Part shown: positions 31,929-41,408 of the stretch, piece after piece
How positions within the stretch are numbered: position 1 is the first letter of the stretch
Layout of the letters: every line of letters begins with the position of its first letter
Assembly (NCBI GenBank): GCA_022180565.1
Contig: BQML01000028.1
Coordinates: 1-56,793 of the forward strand
Direction of reading: 5' to 3'
DNA length: 56,793 nt
Origin: Bacteroidia bacterium
GTDB taxonomy: Bacteria > Bacteroidota > Ignavibacteria > UBA10030
Position numbers and translations under genes: made by a program
The notes under the pieces: generated by a model
Told to the model about the DNA's origin: nothing
The model's database searches: none
The model's input: only the letters and a program-made list of their open reading frames with translations

Positions 31929-32546
31929 TCAGCGGTTTTGCAGATTGCGCGACACAAGCCTGATTTGGCGCCAGAATGTTTCATAGGCGAATGGATCGTT
32001 CACGTACACCTGGTCGTACGGGTCGGCCGCCTGGACCTGAACCGAAATTTCCATCGAATACACGATTGAAGGGTCCGTGATCGGGAAATTCACCGAGTCA
32101 CCGAGCGCATCGTAATATTTGAGCCGGAATGTCGTTACGCCGAAGTTCCATTTTTCCGGGGTCAGATTGTTGGTTTTCTTATAGAGGTAGCGGTCCCTCG
32201 GATTCGGCGTGTCACTCAACTCTGAAGGATCGCCGAGCCAGTAGAAGATGCTGTCCAGGTTTCCGTCATTGTTATAGTCGCAGAGAAACTTGATGCGCGT
32301 GGAATCGGCCAGGAGCAAGGACTTCGTGGGATCGGGGATCTTCTTGAAGTCGCGGCAGTAGCCGATCTTGCGAAGATCGTATTCGAGAATACTCACCATG
32401 GTCGTGAGATTCGTCTGCAGGTTGAGTTGCGTGTGGTAGGCGGCGGAGGTTTCCTGCGCCGACTGGTTGAGCCGCATGGTCATCAGGAACAGAAATCCTG
32501 CGATCACAAACGACCCGATGATATCCATCATTGAGCTGCTGCCCAT
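31929..32546 (-). CDS. Pseudopilin-like membrane-anchored protein B2 (PilW position)
   Basis: A 205-residue protein: leader MGSSSMMD, helix IIGSFVIAGFLFLMTMRL, a stalk (NQSAQETSAAYHTQLNLQTNLTTMVSILEYDLRKIGY) and the domain shared with B1: DYNNDGNLDSIFYWLGDPSELS (calcium-like loop D-x-N-N-D-G-x-x-D), NPRDRYLYKK, and the ending SVQVQAADPYDQVYV. It starts 3 nt after the A2 stop. Closely similar length and order to the first set, showing whole-set duplication. Confidence 0.75.
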   Translation of the reverse strand: MGSSSMMDIIGSFVIAGFLFLMTMRLNQSAQETSAAYHTQLNLQTNLTTMVSILEYDLRKIGYCRDFKKIPDPTKSLLLADSTRIKFLCDYNNDGNLDSIFYWLGDPSELSDTPNPRDRYLYKKTNNLTPEKWNFGVTTFRLKYYDALGDSVNFPITDPSIVYSMEISVQVQAADPYDQVYVNDPFAYETFWRQIRLVSRNLQNR

Positions 32547-32549
32547 GGC

Positions 32550-33038
32550 TTATCGGAATGACCAATAACTGAAGACGTGTGTGAATGTCAGCGTGTCCGG
32601 TTGAACCGTACCCCAGACTTTGACGGTGATTTTCTTGTGCCAGGTGCGGGAAGAGGAACTGCCGTCGGGGCTCGACGGGTTGACGTAGACAACCGAGCAT
32701 CGGACCCGGAGGCTGTCCACGCCTTCGATACCGAGGGACGTGGAGTAGTTGTTGTAATCGTCAAAGTCGTCAAAATCCGGATACCCTTCGCCCGACTCCT
32801 TTCCCAGGGTGCTTGTCAGCGAGTTGACCGACGAAACATCTGTATCAATCGTATTCTCGTCGAACGCCTTGCCCATGGCCTCTTCGAGAACCGACATGCC
32901 AAGCGAAACCTTGTAGATTCCGATTTCCGCTTGTTGAAGAATGAAGCCGTGATTGGCAAAATTTCTTTGCACCGTTGAGACGGTGAGTCCAATCAGAACG
33001 ACTGCGCCGGCTGTCAGAAGCATTTGACCTGTATTCAA
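32550..33038 (-). CDS. Pseudopilin-like membrane-anchored protein A2 (PilV position)
   Basis: About 162 residues. The start is placed at TTG 33038 (GGAG 9 nt upstream) because a sigma-54 promoter ending near 33076 would start transcription around 33065, excluding the longer frame to 33179, and because the resulting N terminus MNTGQMLLTAGAVVLIG matches MGGGSQMLLTVGALALL of A1. The helix is followed by a stalk (GIYKVSLGMSVLEEAMGKAFDENT) and the domain with KESGEGYPDFDDFDDYNN and the ending DTLTFTHVFSYW. First gene of a tightly packed set (A2-B2-C2) that probably extends into the beta-helix gene. Confidence 0.78.
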   Translation of the reverse strand: MNTGQMLLTAGAVVLIGLTVSTVQRNFANHGFILQQAEIGIYKVSLGMSVLEEAMGKAFDENTIDTDVSSVNSLTSTLGKESGEGYPDFDDFDDYNNYSTSLGIEGVDSLRVRCSVVYVNPSSPDGSSSSRTWHKKITVKVWGTVQPDTLTFTHVFSYWSFR

Positions 33039-33075
33039 AGCAGGAAACTCCAATCGTAAACGTTGCCCCTTTTCC

Positions 33076-33091
33076 TGCAATGGGCGTGCCA
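33076..33091 (-). promoter_or_regulatory. Sigma-54 promoter of the A2-B2-C2 set
   Basis: TGGCACG-CCCA-TTGCA on the minus strand matches the full -24/-12 consensus (TGGCACG-N4-TTGCW). It lies 38 nt upstream of the A2 start codon. With the sigma-54 activator gene 130 nt further upstream, this is strong evidence for nitrogen-regulator-type control of the set. Confidence 0.9.
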
Positions 33092-33218
33092 AAATCAGAA
33101 TGGCTTTTTTCCTGCAAAATGAGCGAAGAGGGATGCGGAAAGTGGGAAGAATCGCCCCACCTGGGCGGGAACATCCCATGGAGGTAAGACAAGGAGAGAG
33201 GGGGAACCGGGGCGTGGA

Positions 33219-34592
33219 CTACTTCTTCAAGCCGTATTCTTTGATTTTTGAGAAGAGGACGCGGCGATCAATCTTGAGCAGGGCGGCGGTTTTCGTTCTG
33301 TTCCATTTCGAGACTTCCAGGGCCTTGAGGATCACTTCGCGTTCAACTTTGGCAAGTATTTCCCGGAGGGCATATGGCGAGGACGTCGTGGGGATGGGGA
33401 CTTGAATTCCGCTCATCATGGGCGCCAGGGCGATGTGTTCGGGAGTGACATATTTCCCTTGGGCGAGAACTGTTGCGCGCTGGATGACATTTTCCAATTC
33501 CCGGACGTTTCCCGGCCAGGGGTAATCCTTCAATTGTTGATACACCTCCTTCGTGGCATAGAGCGTTCTTTTTCCGCCGTATTTTTTCAGAAAATGATCC
33601 ACGAGGAGGGGAATATCCTCTTTACGCTCCCGGAGCGGCGGAATCTCGATCTGCATGACCTGGAGTCTGAAGTAGAGGTCTCTTCGGAATCTTCCTTCCC
33701 GGACTTCGGCTTCGAGATTTTTGTTGGTTGCGGCGATGACGCGGACGTCCACCTGGATGGTATCTTTCCCGCCGACCCTGTGAAATTCTCCCTGTTCGAG
33801 GACCCGGAGAAATTTGGATTGGAGGGCGGGGCTCATTTCGGCCACTTCGTCGAGGAACAGTGTTCCTTTGTCGGCAAGTTCGAACCGACCTTTGCGTTGG
33901 AGTTCGGCCCCTGTGAACGCGCCGCGCTCATGGCCGAAGAGTTCGCTTTCCATGAGTCCGTCGGGGATTGCGGCGCAATTGACTTTGATGAACGGTGCGG
34001 ATCGGCGGGTCGAATGGTGCCACAGGGCGTTGGCCACGAGTTCCTTGCCTGTTCCGGTTTCCCCCTGCAGAAGGACTGTCGCGTCGGAGCGTGCGACTTT
34101 GCCGATCATTTTGAAGACATTCTGCATCGCGGGACTTTTGCTGATCAGTTGTTCCGGCTGGAAATCGAGTCCTTCGATTCCGGCAAGTCTGCCGCGGAGG
34201 GCGCTCACTTCCTCGGTCAGTTCCTTATGTCGAACCGCCCTTTTGACGGTTTCCAGCAGTTCATCGATGTCGAAGGGTTTGGTGATGTAGTCAAAGGCAC
34301 CAAGTTTCATTGCCTCGATAGCTTTCGCGCTGCTTCCGTAGGCCGTAAAGACAAGAACGGGAAGGTCCGGTTTTTTCTTTACGATTTCTTTCAGGGCAGT
34401 CAGGCCGTCCATCTTCGGCATACGGATGTCCAGGAGGACGAGGTCGTAGGGATTTTCGCTGATGCGTTGAAGTGCGCGTCTGCCGTCCTCCGCTTCGTCC
34501 GTGAGAAACCGTTTGTCGGCGAGAATGTCTTTGATATTCAGACGGCTGGCCGGTTCATCATCGACGACAAGAATCCTGTAATGGGGTTTCAT
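33219..34592 (-). CDS. NtrC/PilR-type sigma-54 response regulator
   Basis: A 457-residue regulator in three domains. Receiver (about 1-120): ILVVDDEP and LLDIRMP with the phosphoacceptor Asp at about residue 55, and the conserved lysine in TKPFD. AAA+ activator (about 145-385): Walker A GETGTGKE (177-184), the sigma-54-contacting GAFTGA loop (224-229) intact, and a sensor-2-like WPGNVRELEN. C-terminal Fis-type helix-turn-helix (about 405-457). It activates sigma-54 promoters after phosphorylation. It overlaps the histidine-kinase gene upstream by 4 nt and sits just upstream of two sigma-54 promoters driving the pseudopilin-like locus. Confidence 0.95.
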   Translation of the reverse strand: MKPHYRILVVDDEPASRLNIKDILADKRFLTDEAEDGRRALQRISENPYDLVLLDIRMPKMDGLTALKEIVKKKPDLPVLVFTAYGSSAKAIEAMKLGAFDYITKPFDIDELLETVKRAVRHKELTEEVSALRGRLAGIEGLDFQPEQLISKSPAMQNVFKMIGKVARSDATVLLQGETGTGKELVANALWHHSTRRSAPFIKVNCAAIPDGLMESELFGHERGAFTGAELQRKGRFELADKGTLFLDEVAEMSPALQSKFLRVLEQGEFHRVGGKDTIQVDVRVIAATNKNLEAEVREGRFRRDLYFRLQVMQIEIPPLRERKEDIPLLVDHFLKKYGGKRTLYATKEVYQQLKDYPWPGNVRELENVIQRATVLAQGKYVTPEHIALAPMMSGIQVPIPTTSSPYALREILAKVEREVILKALEVSKWNRTKTAALLKIDRRVLFSKIKEYGLKK

Positions 34593-36133
34593 GATGTTCT
34601 TCCCCCTCTGATGCCGTTGGGTGAGCAGGGAAGCGAGACCGTAAAGCGCGCGCCTCCGCGTTCTGCACCGGTGTACTCCAGCTGTCCGTCGTGCAAGCGT
34701 ACGATTTCCCTCGCAATCGGCAATCCGAGTCCCACACCCTTTTCTTTCGTTGTAAAGAAGGGTTCGAAGATTTTTCCGACGAGAGTTTCTCCGACACCTG
34801 CTCCGTCGTCTTCGACGATGGCGAGGAAATATCCGTTGTCGTTTGTCGTTCTCACGGTGATCGTTCCGTTTGCGCCCGTAGCGTCGAGGGAATTCTGGAG
34901 AAGGTTGAAGAACACTTCCCGCAGTTCCGCCGGATCGCCCTCGATATGCGCCTGTGGCGCCTCAAATCTCCGTTCCACCCTGATTTTCTTCTTTCGGAAT
35001 CCATCTTCCAAAGCGGCGAGAGTTGTCGAGAGGAATTCGTGCATATTGAGCCGTTGTTTCCGAAGCGTCCGTTGTTTTGAAAAGTAGAGAAGTTTGCGGA
35101 CGATTTCCTCGAGTCTGTCGAGTTCTCCGAGGACCATCGTCATAGATTCACGGGTGACGGCCGGTTTGCGCGATTTCGTTCTGCGTGCGCGCTGCCAGAG
35201 CTGAATGCGGGTTTTAATGAGGGAGAGGGGTGTCCGGATTTCATGGGCCACGCCTGCGACGAGCTGGCCGAGGGCGGCGAGTTTTTCGTTCTGCTGGACC
35301 TGTCTCTGGAGCGCTTCCGCCTCCCGCTGCTGAGAAACGATTGTTTCGGCGAGCCGGTTAATGGAGCCTGCGATCGTACCGAGTTCTGTTCTTGCGGAAG
35401 GCAGTCGGTATCCGAGGTCTGATTTCATTGTATCGAGACCGATCTGGATGCGGCGTACTTCCCGTCGGAGGTTGAACACGAAGAATCCTGCGAGGGCCAA
35501 TCCCACGAGGACCGCGACCTGTAGGAGGGGGGTGAGGTCAAACGCCCATGCACCGGCGAGATCGTTTCCCAGGTCGTCCAGGGCCCACGCGACCCCGATG
35601 AGGCGGTCCCGTGCGAAGACCGGTGTTCCGGCGCCGATGACGTTGATTTCGCCCGACTCATAGTGTCCCGCCTGTTCGTGTTTTTGTTCCAGGGCGTTTT
35701 GCATGAGGGTGCGCAAAAACCTCTGCACGGCGGGAGGAGCGCTTTGCTGACCCGGAGGATGAACGGCTGCCAGTTGTGCGTTCCAGAGGGAATGGAAAAA
35801 GCCGGCTTGTGCGTCGGGATACTTCGAGAGTTCTTCGCGGGTGATCGTGTCGAGGAGATCGCGAAGTTCCTTTCGTTGCGCAACGGATGAATCGAGAAAT
35901 TGCTCTTCCGCGACAAACCCAATAACGGCTCCATACCTTCGCCCCAGCTCTGTGGTCACGGATTGCAGGCGGTCCAGATTCAACCGTACAATGCTTTCGC
36001 GCGCAGAACGGATAGTGCTTGCGGTGATGACGATGGCGCCGATGGCACCCAGTCCCAGAACGGCGGCGATGGTGACGACTTGCATACGGAGGGAAACGGA
36101 TTTCATGGCAGCCGCAATATCGGAAATGTTCAT
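34589..36133 (-). CDS. Sensor histidine kinase partner of the NtrC-type regulator
   Basis: A 514-residue kinase. Two membrane helices (about residues 17-40 and 203-221) bracket a 160-residue extracytoplasmic sensor, followed by a HAMP-like segment and a coiled region with repeated EAEALQRQVQQNEKL. The phosphoacceptor box is VAGVAHEIRTPLSL (His about residue 297); N box (EVFFNLLQNSLDA), G1 and G2 (VEDDGAGVGETLVGKIFEPFF, EKGVGLGLPIARE) are present. Start at ATG 36133 with a weak ribosome-binding site; MKSVSL at about 36103 is an alternative. It would phosphorylate the overlapping regulator gene. Confidence 0.92.
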   Translation of the reverse strand: MNISDIAAAMKSVSLRMQVVTIAAVLGLGAIGAIVITASTIRSARESIVRLNLDRLQSVTTELGRRYGAVIGFVAEEQFLDSSVAQRKELRDLLDTITREELSKYPDAQAGFFHSLWNAQLAAVHPPGQQSAPPAVQRFLRTLMQNALEQKHEQAGHYESGEINVIGAGTPVFARDRLIGVAWALDDLGNDLAGAWAFDLTPLLQVAVLVGLALAGFFVFNLRREVRRIQIGLDTMKSDLGYRLPSARTELGTIAGSINRLAETIVSQQREAEALQRQVQQNEKLAALGQLVAGVAHEIRTPLSLIKTRIQLWQRARRTKSRKPAVTRESMTMVLGELDRLEEIVRKLLYFSKQRTLRKQRLNMHEFLSTTLAALEDGFRKKKIRVERRFEAPQAHIEGDPAELREVFFNLLQNSLDATGANGTITVRTTNDNGYFLAIVEDDGAGVGETLVGKIFEPFFTTKEKGVGLGLPIAREIVRLHDGQLEYTGAERGGARFTVSLPCSPNGIRGGRTS

Positions 36134-36453
36134 TCTCGAATCAAAGACTGTGCAGAGTGAGTCGACAACATTCCCACCGCCGGATCATACCCTGCCCCTC
36201 TCACGAATCCCCTTTCTTCCCACATCACGGTTTGGGGATGGAGGAAGATGCCATTGAGCAGGAGAAACATCAAGGGGGAAGGAAACCTCACCGATGTTAA
36301 CCGTTTGGAAAGGAGCAGGATGTGGTGGAGGAACTCGAGAAACACGCGCTGGTCCATGCCGGCGAAGAGGGAGCGTACTACCGGTCCGTTTGATCCTTAC
36401 TGCGTTTCGGGAACTGAGAGACGAAACGAAAGTACAGGCTTTCGAATTCTTTA
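36134..36453. other. Intergenic interval with no supported gene
   Basis: 320 nt between the histidine-kinase start and the PdxB stop. Open frames here (for example one to 36357 on the minus strand) have no ribosome-binding site and an implausible composition. I see no promoter, repeat or terminator that I would defend; the kinase promoter must lie here but is not recognisable. Confidence 0.5.
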
Positions 36454-37614
36454 TCAAGACGGGTTCGTCCTGAATCCGAGCATCTGCAAAATTCTTCTCG
36501 CCGTTTCCTGTTCTCGTCCACTTTCGATAACGTAATGGGGAAATTCCCACCGACTCCGGTAGTTTGATCGCAGACTTGCGAACGATCGGCCTCTGATTTC
36601 TCTGGCGAGGCTCTTAATGGATCTGAGCGAACAATCATCTTGTGCAATATCGTACGCCTTTTGAACAGCCAGAGAGACAATTGTCCATGTATCGCGTACG
36701 TCACGGGGAATCGGAATCCGTACAGGATCTCTCCGATCGGTCCCGGTCGAATCGACGGGAACGGGGATATTCAGGTAGTTGCAGACCTGGTCATAGACTG
36801 CCTTGACGGCATTCAGTTTTCCATCCATCGAATACCCTGCAATGTGGGGAGTTCCAATCAGAACAAGGTCCAGCAGTTGGGGATCGAAGAACGGTTCGTC
36901 TTCCCAGACATCCACTATGGCGGTTGAGAGATGCGACGAAGCAAGGGCCTGTTTCAAGGCCTCCGAATCCACAACCCCGCCGCGGGCTGTGTTGATCAGG
37001 ACCGACCCCGGTTTCATGCAGGCGATTCGCTTGCTGTTAAAGAGATGGTACGTCCCGTCGGGTCCTGTCTCCGTCAACGGAACGTGGAGTGTCACAATGT
37101 CGGACTCCATGAGACCGTCAAGAGACAAGAACTTCCCATCTCCTTCTGCCCGCGCGCGGGGAGGATCGTTCAGGAGGGGAATCATACCAAGTGCTGTGGC
37201 CGCATCGGCAACTTTTTTCCCGACATTCCCCACACCGACAATACCGATCTTCTTTCCCTGGAGTGGAAGGCCGGTCCGTTCCGACCAAATTAGAAGCGCG
37301 GCAACGATGTATTCCTTTACGGAATTTGCATTGCTTCCGGGGGCGTTTGCAAAGCGAATGCCTTTGGACTTCAGGTATTCCAGGTCGACATGGTCCGTTC
37401 CGATGGTCACTGTTCCGACAAACCGGACACGACTGCCCTCCAGCAAATCTGGGCCAACATGCGTTTCCGACCGGACGATAATGATATCTGCGCCCCTGAT
37501 CGCCTCGCGTGTGAACTCTGAAGATTCAAGTGGGATGGTCTCCCCGAGTGTTGAAAACAACTCAACAGCGAGGGGTGTACTCTTGTTGACAAGAATGAGG
37601 GGTTTATGATGCAT
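36454..37614 (-). CDS. pdxB: Erythronate-4-phosphate dehydrogenase
   Basis: A 386-residue NAD-dependent 2-hydroxyacid dehydrogenase starting at ATG 37614. The catalytic and nucleotide-binding framework is GIVGVGNVGKKVADAATALGM (about residues 118-138), NTARGGVVDSEAL (catalytic Arg) and the dimer-loop GTPHIAGYSMDGKLNA carrying the His. This last motif and the C-terminal extension of about 100 residues identify PdxB rather than SerA. It oxidises 4-phosphoerythronate in pyridoxal 5'-phosphate synthesis (DXP-dependent route). Genes of the rest of that route are not in the window. Complete length for the family. Confidence 0.92.
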   Translation of the reverse strand: MHHKPLILVNKSTPLAVELFSTLGETIPLESSEFTREAIRGADIIIVRSETHVGPDLLEGSRVRFVGTVTIGTDHVDLEYLKSKGIRFANAPGSNANSVKEYIVAALLIWSERTGLPLQGKKIGIVGVGNVGKKVADAATALGMIPLLNDPPRARAEGDGKFLSLDGLMESDIVTLHVPLTETGPDGTYHLFNSKRIACMKPGSVLINTARGGVVDSEALKQALASSHLSTAIVDVWEDEPFFDPQLLDLVLIGTPHIAGYSMDGKLNAVKAVYDQVCNYLNIPVPVDSTGTDRRDPVRIPIPRDVRDTWTIVSLAVQKAYDIAQDDCSLRSIKSLAREIRGRSFASLRSNYRSRWEFPHYVIESGREQETARRILQMLGFRTNPS

Positions 37615-37827
37615 TGGACATCTGAGAAACAGATCACTTCTCGGCTCAGTGTGCCTAGAAAATAGTGAAGAAGAAACCCCATGACAAGGTTTCTTTTGAG
37701 TTTTTTTCTCTTTGCCCTCGGGCATGACAACGACTGGCTCGCTGTACAGACTTGGATGGGAGCCCTTTGCTTCCTATCTTTAGAAGAAGCGTCTTCTGGC
37801 CAACTTGAAAACAGGGAGCGGCAGTCC

Positions 37828-38706
37828 ATGCTCATAAAATCCCCGGCCCTTAAAGCGCTGTTTCTTGTCTTCCTCCTCATGCACACCGCGGGATCTCAGG
37901 AGATCATTCCGCTCTGGCCCCTCTCGCAAAACATTCCTGAGCGCGATCTTCCGACATTGACAATGTACGTTCCCGAGGCGACGAAGGAATCCGGCACAGC
38001 AATCATCATTTGCCCCGGAGGATCGTACCGGGGACTTGCCAGGCATGAGGGTGAGGATTACGCTCTTTTCCTTTCCTCGCTGGGCATCAGAGCATTCGTG
38101 TTGAAATATCGGTTGGGCCCTGTTTATAATTACAAGGCGATTACCGCCGATGTGGCACGGGCCGTGAGGCTGGTGAGAACACACGCGCGGCAATGGGGAA
38201 TAGACCCTGCGAGAATAGGAATCATGGGATCGTCGGCGGGCGGACACCTTGCGGCAACGGCCATGACGCATTTTGACGGGGGGAATCCCTCCTCCGACGA
38301 CGCCGTGGACCGTATGACCTCTCGCCCGGACTTTGGGATTCTTTGCTATCCGGTCATTTCCATGGGACCAAGAGGGCACGCCATCTCGCGAGAACAGTTC
38401 CTTGGACCCAATCCCACGCAGGACCTAGTCGACCTCTATTCCAATGAGCGGCAGGTCAGAAGCGATACTCCCCCCTGCTTCCTTTGGCACACCTACGAGG
38501 ACTCCGTCGTAAGTGTGGAAAACAGTCTTGCCTTTGCAACCGCTCTGAAGAATCACAATGTCCCCTTCGCCCTCCATGTCTATGAACACGGGCGGCATGG
38601 TCTTGGACTTGGAGCACCTCCCCCTTTTGAAGCTCCGCATCCCTGGACTCGTCAGCTGACGCTCTGGCTGAAGGAACGGGGCTTGATCCCACCGTCTGTT
38701 CAATAA
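37828..38706 (+). CDS. Exported alpha/beta-hydrolase, esterase-like (BD-FAE type)
   Basis: A 292-residue protein starting at ATG 37828 with a signal peptide ([20 protein letters not shown]). The oxyanion-hole segment [19 protein letters not shown] and nucleophile elbow [11 protein letters not shown] (Ser about residue 140) are classic; the catalytic Asp is probably in HTYEDSVVS and the His in [10 protein letters not shown]. The arrangement matches acetylxylan or feruloyl-esterase-like carboxylesterases (Abhydrolase_3/BD-FAE). It would act in the periplasm on ester-modified carbohydrates. The next gene on the same strand, GlgB, is 94 nt away and apparently unrelated. Confidence 0.85.
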   Translation: MLIKSPALKALFLVFLLMHTAGSQEIIPLWPLSQNIPERDLPTLTMYVPEATKESGTAIIICPGGSYRGLARHEGEDYALFLSSLGIRAFVLKYRLGPVYNYKAITADVARAVRLVRTHARQWGIDPARIGIMGSSAGGHLAATAMTHFDGGNPSSDDAVDRMTSRPDFGILCYPVISMGPRGHAISREQFLGPNPTQDLVDLYSNERQVRSDTPPCFLWHTYEDSVVSVENSLAFATALKNHNVPFALHVYEHGRHGLGLGAPPPFEAPHPWTRQLTLWLKERGLIPPSVQ

Positions 38707-38800
38707 GAAACGAACTTTTTCACCGGAATACCGTTGCGAAGGGATTGCGGCAATCGGTGTAAAAAAACCGTACTTTAGCGTCCATCATTCACAGACAACC

Positions 38801-40747
38801 ATGGGCTTCGCAAAAAGACGGAAGACATTCGAGCAGCAGCACTTTTTTTCAGACCTCGACACTCATCTGTTCCGCGAGGGAACACATTTCAGACTGCACC
38901 ACAAACTCGGATGTCACCTTGTGACAAGGGAAGGCATCGAGGGCGCCTCGTTTGCGGTGTGGGCTCCCAATGCAAAAAGTGTTTCTGTCATCGGAGATTT
39001 CAACGGCTGGGATCGGCACGTCCATCCCATGAACGCCAGATGGGATTCCACGGGGATCTGGGAGATTTTCATTCCTGCCGTGGCCAAGGGGTCGACGTAC
39101 AAGTATGCGATAACGACACAGGAAGGACATGTCCTCGAAAAGGCTGACCCGCTTGCCTTTGCGTGCGAAGTTCCTCCGAAGACGGCATCCGTGGTCTGGG
39201 ATCTTGATTACGACTGGGGAGACGAGGCATGGATGAAACGTCGCCGAGCCGCCAACGGTCTCGATGCGCCGATGTCGATTTACGAGGTCCATCTCGGCTC
39301 GTGGATGCGCGTTCCCGATGAGGGAAACCGATCTCTCTCATACCGCGAACTCGCCCGCGCTCTCGGGGAGTATGTGACGGAGATGGGGTACACGCATGTC
39401 GAGCTTCTTCCTATCACGGAACACCCGTTCTTTGGCTCTTGGGGATACCAGACTGTGAGTTATTTTGCGGCTTCGGCCCGGTACGGGACACCACAGGATC
39501 TGATGTATCTTATCGATTCTCTGCACCAGAGGGGCATCGGAGTGATCCTCGACTGGGTTTCTTCACATTTTGCCACGGATCCTCATGGCCTGGCGCTCTT
39601 CGATGGTACGCACCTTTACGAGCACAAGGATCCGCGCAAAGGTTTTCATCCCGACTGGAACAGCTTCATTTTTAATTATGGTCGGAATGAAGTCAGAGAA
39701 TTCCTCATCAGCAGTGCTCTGTTTTGGCTGGAGCGGTACCATGTAGACGGATTGCGGCTGGATGCGGTGGCGTCGATGTTGTATCTGGACTATTCGCGCA
39801 AAGAGGGTGAGTGGATCCCCAACGAATTTGGGGGGAGGGAGAATCTGGAGGCAATCTCGTTCCTCCGGACTTTGAATGAGGTCGTTTACAAGGAGCATCC
39901 CGACGTGCAAACGTTCGCCGAGGAATCCACTGCCTGGCCTATGGTATCGCGGCCGACGTATGTAGGGGGACTGGGGTTCGGACTGAAATGGAACATGGGC
40001 TGGATGCATGACACGCTTGCATATTTTCGAACCGATCCGGTTTTTCGAAAACATCATCATCATCAACTGACCTTTAGTCTCTGGTACGCTTTCAACGAGA
40101 ACTTTGTTCTTCCGATCTCGCATGACGAGGTTGTGCACGGCAAGGGATCTCTTTACGGCAAGATGCCGGGAGATGAGTGGCAGAGGTTCGCCAATCTGAG
40201 GCTTCTGCTGGGCTACATGTATGGCCACCCGGGCAAGAAGCTGTTGTTCATGGGATGCGATTTCGGGCAATGGAGTGAGTGGAATCATGACGGCAGTTTG
40301 GATTGGCATGTTCTTCAGTTTGGCGGTCATGGTGGGATACAGAGATGGGTGAAGGACCTGAACAGCATCTATCGGAGCGAGCCGGCACTGTACGAAGTGG
40401 ATTTTTCGGCAGAGGGATTCGAGTGGGTGGATCTCCAGGATTGGGAGAACAGCACGATCAGCTTTCTGCGGCGGGCGCGGAGCGGAAAGGAAGTGATCCT
40501 GGTCGTGTGCAACTTCACACCGGTTCCCCGGATGAACTACCGGGTCGGTGTACCGCAGGGGGGATTCTGGAAGGAAATTTTGAATAGTGATGCTGAAGCG
40601 TACGGCGGGAGCGGTTATGGGAATTTTGGGGGAATGGAAGCCGAATCGGTCGGATCCCATGGACGTCCTAATTCCCTGACGCTTACGCTTCCTCCGCTTG
40701 GGATTGTGTTCTTACGAACAAGTGTTACCGAGAGGCGTTTGATATAG
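38801..40747 (+). CDS. glgB: 1,4-alpha-glucan branching enzyme
   Basis: A 648-residue GH13 enzyme that makes alpha-1,6 branches in glycogen. The N-terminal CBM48-like domain ([23 protein letters not shown]) leads into the catalytic barrel: [19 protein letters not shown] (nucleophile Asp), [13 protein letters not shown] (acid/base Glu) and [14 protein letters not shown] (third carboxylate). The length is typical of the short GlgB class without an extra N-terminal module. Start ATG 38801 has no strong ribosome-binding site. No other glycogen genes adjoin it; the REP-associated transposase element follows 16 nt after its stop codon. Confidence 0.95.
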   Translation: MGFAKRRKTFEQQHFFSDLDTHLFREGTHFRLHHKLGCHLVTREGIEGASFAVWAPNAKSVSVIGDFNGWDRHVHPMNARWDSTGIWEIFIPAVAKGSTYKYAITTQEGHVLEKADPLAFACEVPPKTASVVWDLDYDWGDEAWMKRRRAANGLDAPMSIYEVHLGSWMRVPDEGNRSLSYRELARALGEYVTEMGYTHVELLPITEHPFFGSWGYQTVSYFAASARYGTPQDLMYLIDSLHQRGIGVILDWVSSHFATDPHGLALFDGTHLYEHKDPRKGFHPDWNSFIFNYGRNEVREFLISSALFWLERYHVDGLRLDAVASMLYLDYSRKEGEWIPNEFGGRENLEAISFLRTLNEVVYKEHPDVQTFAEESTAWPMVSRPTYVGGLGFGLKWNMGWMHDTLAYFRTDPVFRKHHHHQLTFSLWYAFNENFVLPISHDEVVHGKGSLYGKMPGDEWQRFANLRLLLGYMYGHPGKKLLFMGCDFGQWSEWNHDGSLDWHVLQFGGHGGIQRWVKDLNSIYRSEPALYEVDFSAEGFEWVDLQDWENSTISFLRRARSGKEVILVVCNFTPVPRMNYRVGVPQGGFWKEILNSDAEAYGGSGYGNFGGMEAESVGSHGRPNSLTLTLPPLGIVFLRTSVTERRLI

Positions 40748-40762
40748 ATGGGGGTTCGTGCG

Positions 40763-40813
40763 CTTACCTTTCCAAGGTACATATGTTTAACATAAGCACC
40801 TTGGAAAGGTAAG
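40763..40813. repeat. Left REP-like palindrome of the RAYT element
   Basis: Arms of 16 nt (CTTACCTTTCCAAGGT and its exact complement) separated by 19 nt. It begins 16 nt after the glgB stop codon and could also serve as its terminator hairpin. Confidence 0.85.
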
Positions 40814-40840
40814 CCTTAGCAAATTTACTAGGGGGGAAAG

Positions 40841-41401
40841 ATGCCCAAATATACAGACGGAGTAGCTTATCATATTTACAATCGGGGGGCCCACCGGATG
40901 CAGCTATTTCTTCACGCTTGGGACTACGAGTACTGTACTTCTCTTCTCTACAAATACACCAAAAAATACGCTGTTTCGCTCCTTGCCTACTGTCTCATGC
41001 CCAACCATTATCATCTGGTTCTTGCTCAACGACCAAATGGATCAATCACCAGATGCATTCAGTCCCTCTTTAACGCCTATGTTCAAGGGTTTAACAAGCT
41101 CCATAAACATTCAGGAACCCTTTTTCAAGGGACAGCCAAACACCGCCATATCGACAGTGATGAGTATGTGGTCCAGATTGTTCGCTATACTCATCTCAAT
41201 CCCGTGAGGGCGGGAATTGTCGCCAGGGCCGAGGATTGGCCATATTCCGACTGCGCCAATTGGATCTATGGCCGCGGTTTGCCTGAAAGCATCGAATTCA
41301 GGCAACGTTTCTTCGAGGATGGACTGGACTACAGGGGGTTTATTAACGAGTATTCACCTGAGCGAGATAAGGCCAGGATTATGAAGTACCTCTTTTCATA
41401 A
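40841..41401 (+). CDS. REP-associated tyrosine transposase (TnpA_REP, Y1 HUH family)
   Basis: A 186-residue single-strand-specific transposase-like protein. The HUH motif is in MPNHYHLVL (His-x-His, about residues 56 and 58), the candidate catalytic tyrosine is in FNAYVQGFNKLHK (about residue 80), and YTHLNPVRAGIV (about 116-127) is the family signature. Such RAYTs cut and rejoin folded REP DNA and are domesticated in many genomes. The start is ATG 40841, 28 nt after the left palindrome. Complete and intact. Confidence 0.93.
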   Translation: MPKYTDGVAYHIYNRGAHRMQLFLHAWDYEYCTSLLYKYTKKYAVSLLAYCLMPNHYHLVLAQRPNGSITRCIQSLFNAYVQGFNKLHKHSGTLFQGTAKHRHIDSDEYVVQIVRYTHLNPVRAGIVARAEDWPYSDCANWIYGRGLPESIEFRQRFFEDGLDYRGFINEYSPERDKARIMKYLFS

Positions 41402-41408
41402 ATTACCC

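Noticed and set aside
33039..33179. Longer N terminus for the A2 pseudopilin-like protein
   Set aside because: It would begin upstream of the sigma-54 promoter and does not match the paralogue, whose N terminus aligns with the TTG start.
33402..35087. 561-codon plus-strand frame opposite the response regulator and kinase
   Set aside because: It is the antisense of two clear genes; the cysteine/phenylalanine-rich product has no resemblance to known proteins.
36130..36357. 75-codon minus-strand frame that overlaps the kinase start by ATGA
   Set aside because: No ribosome-binding site, no family resemblance and unlikely composition; the overlap appears to be chance.
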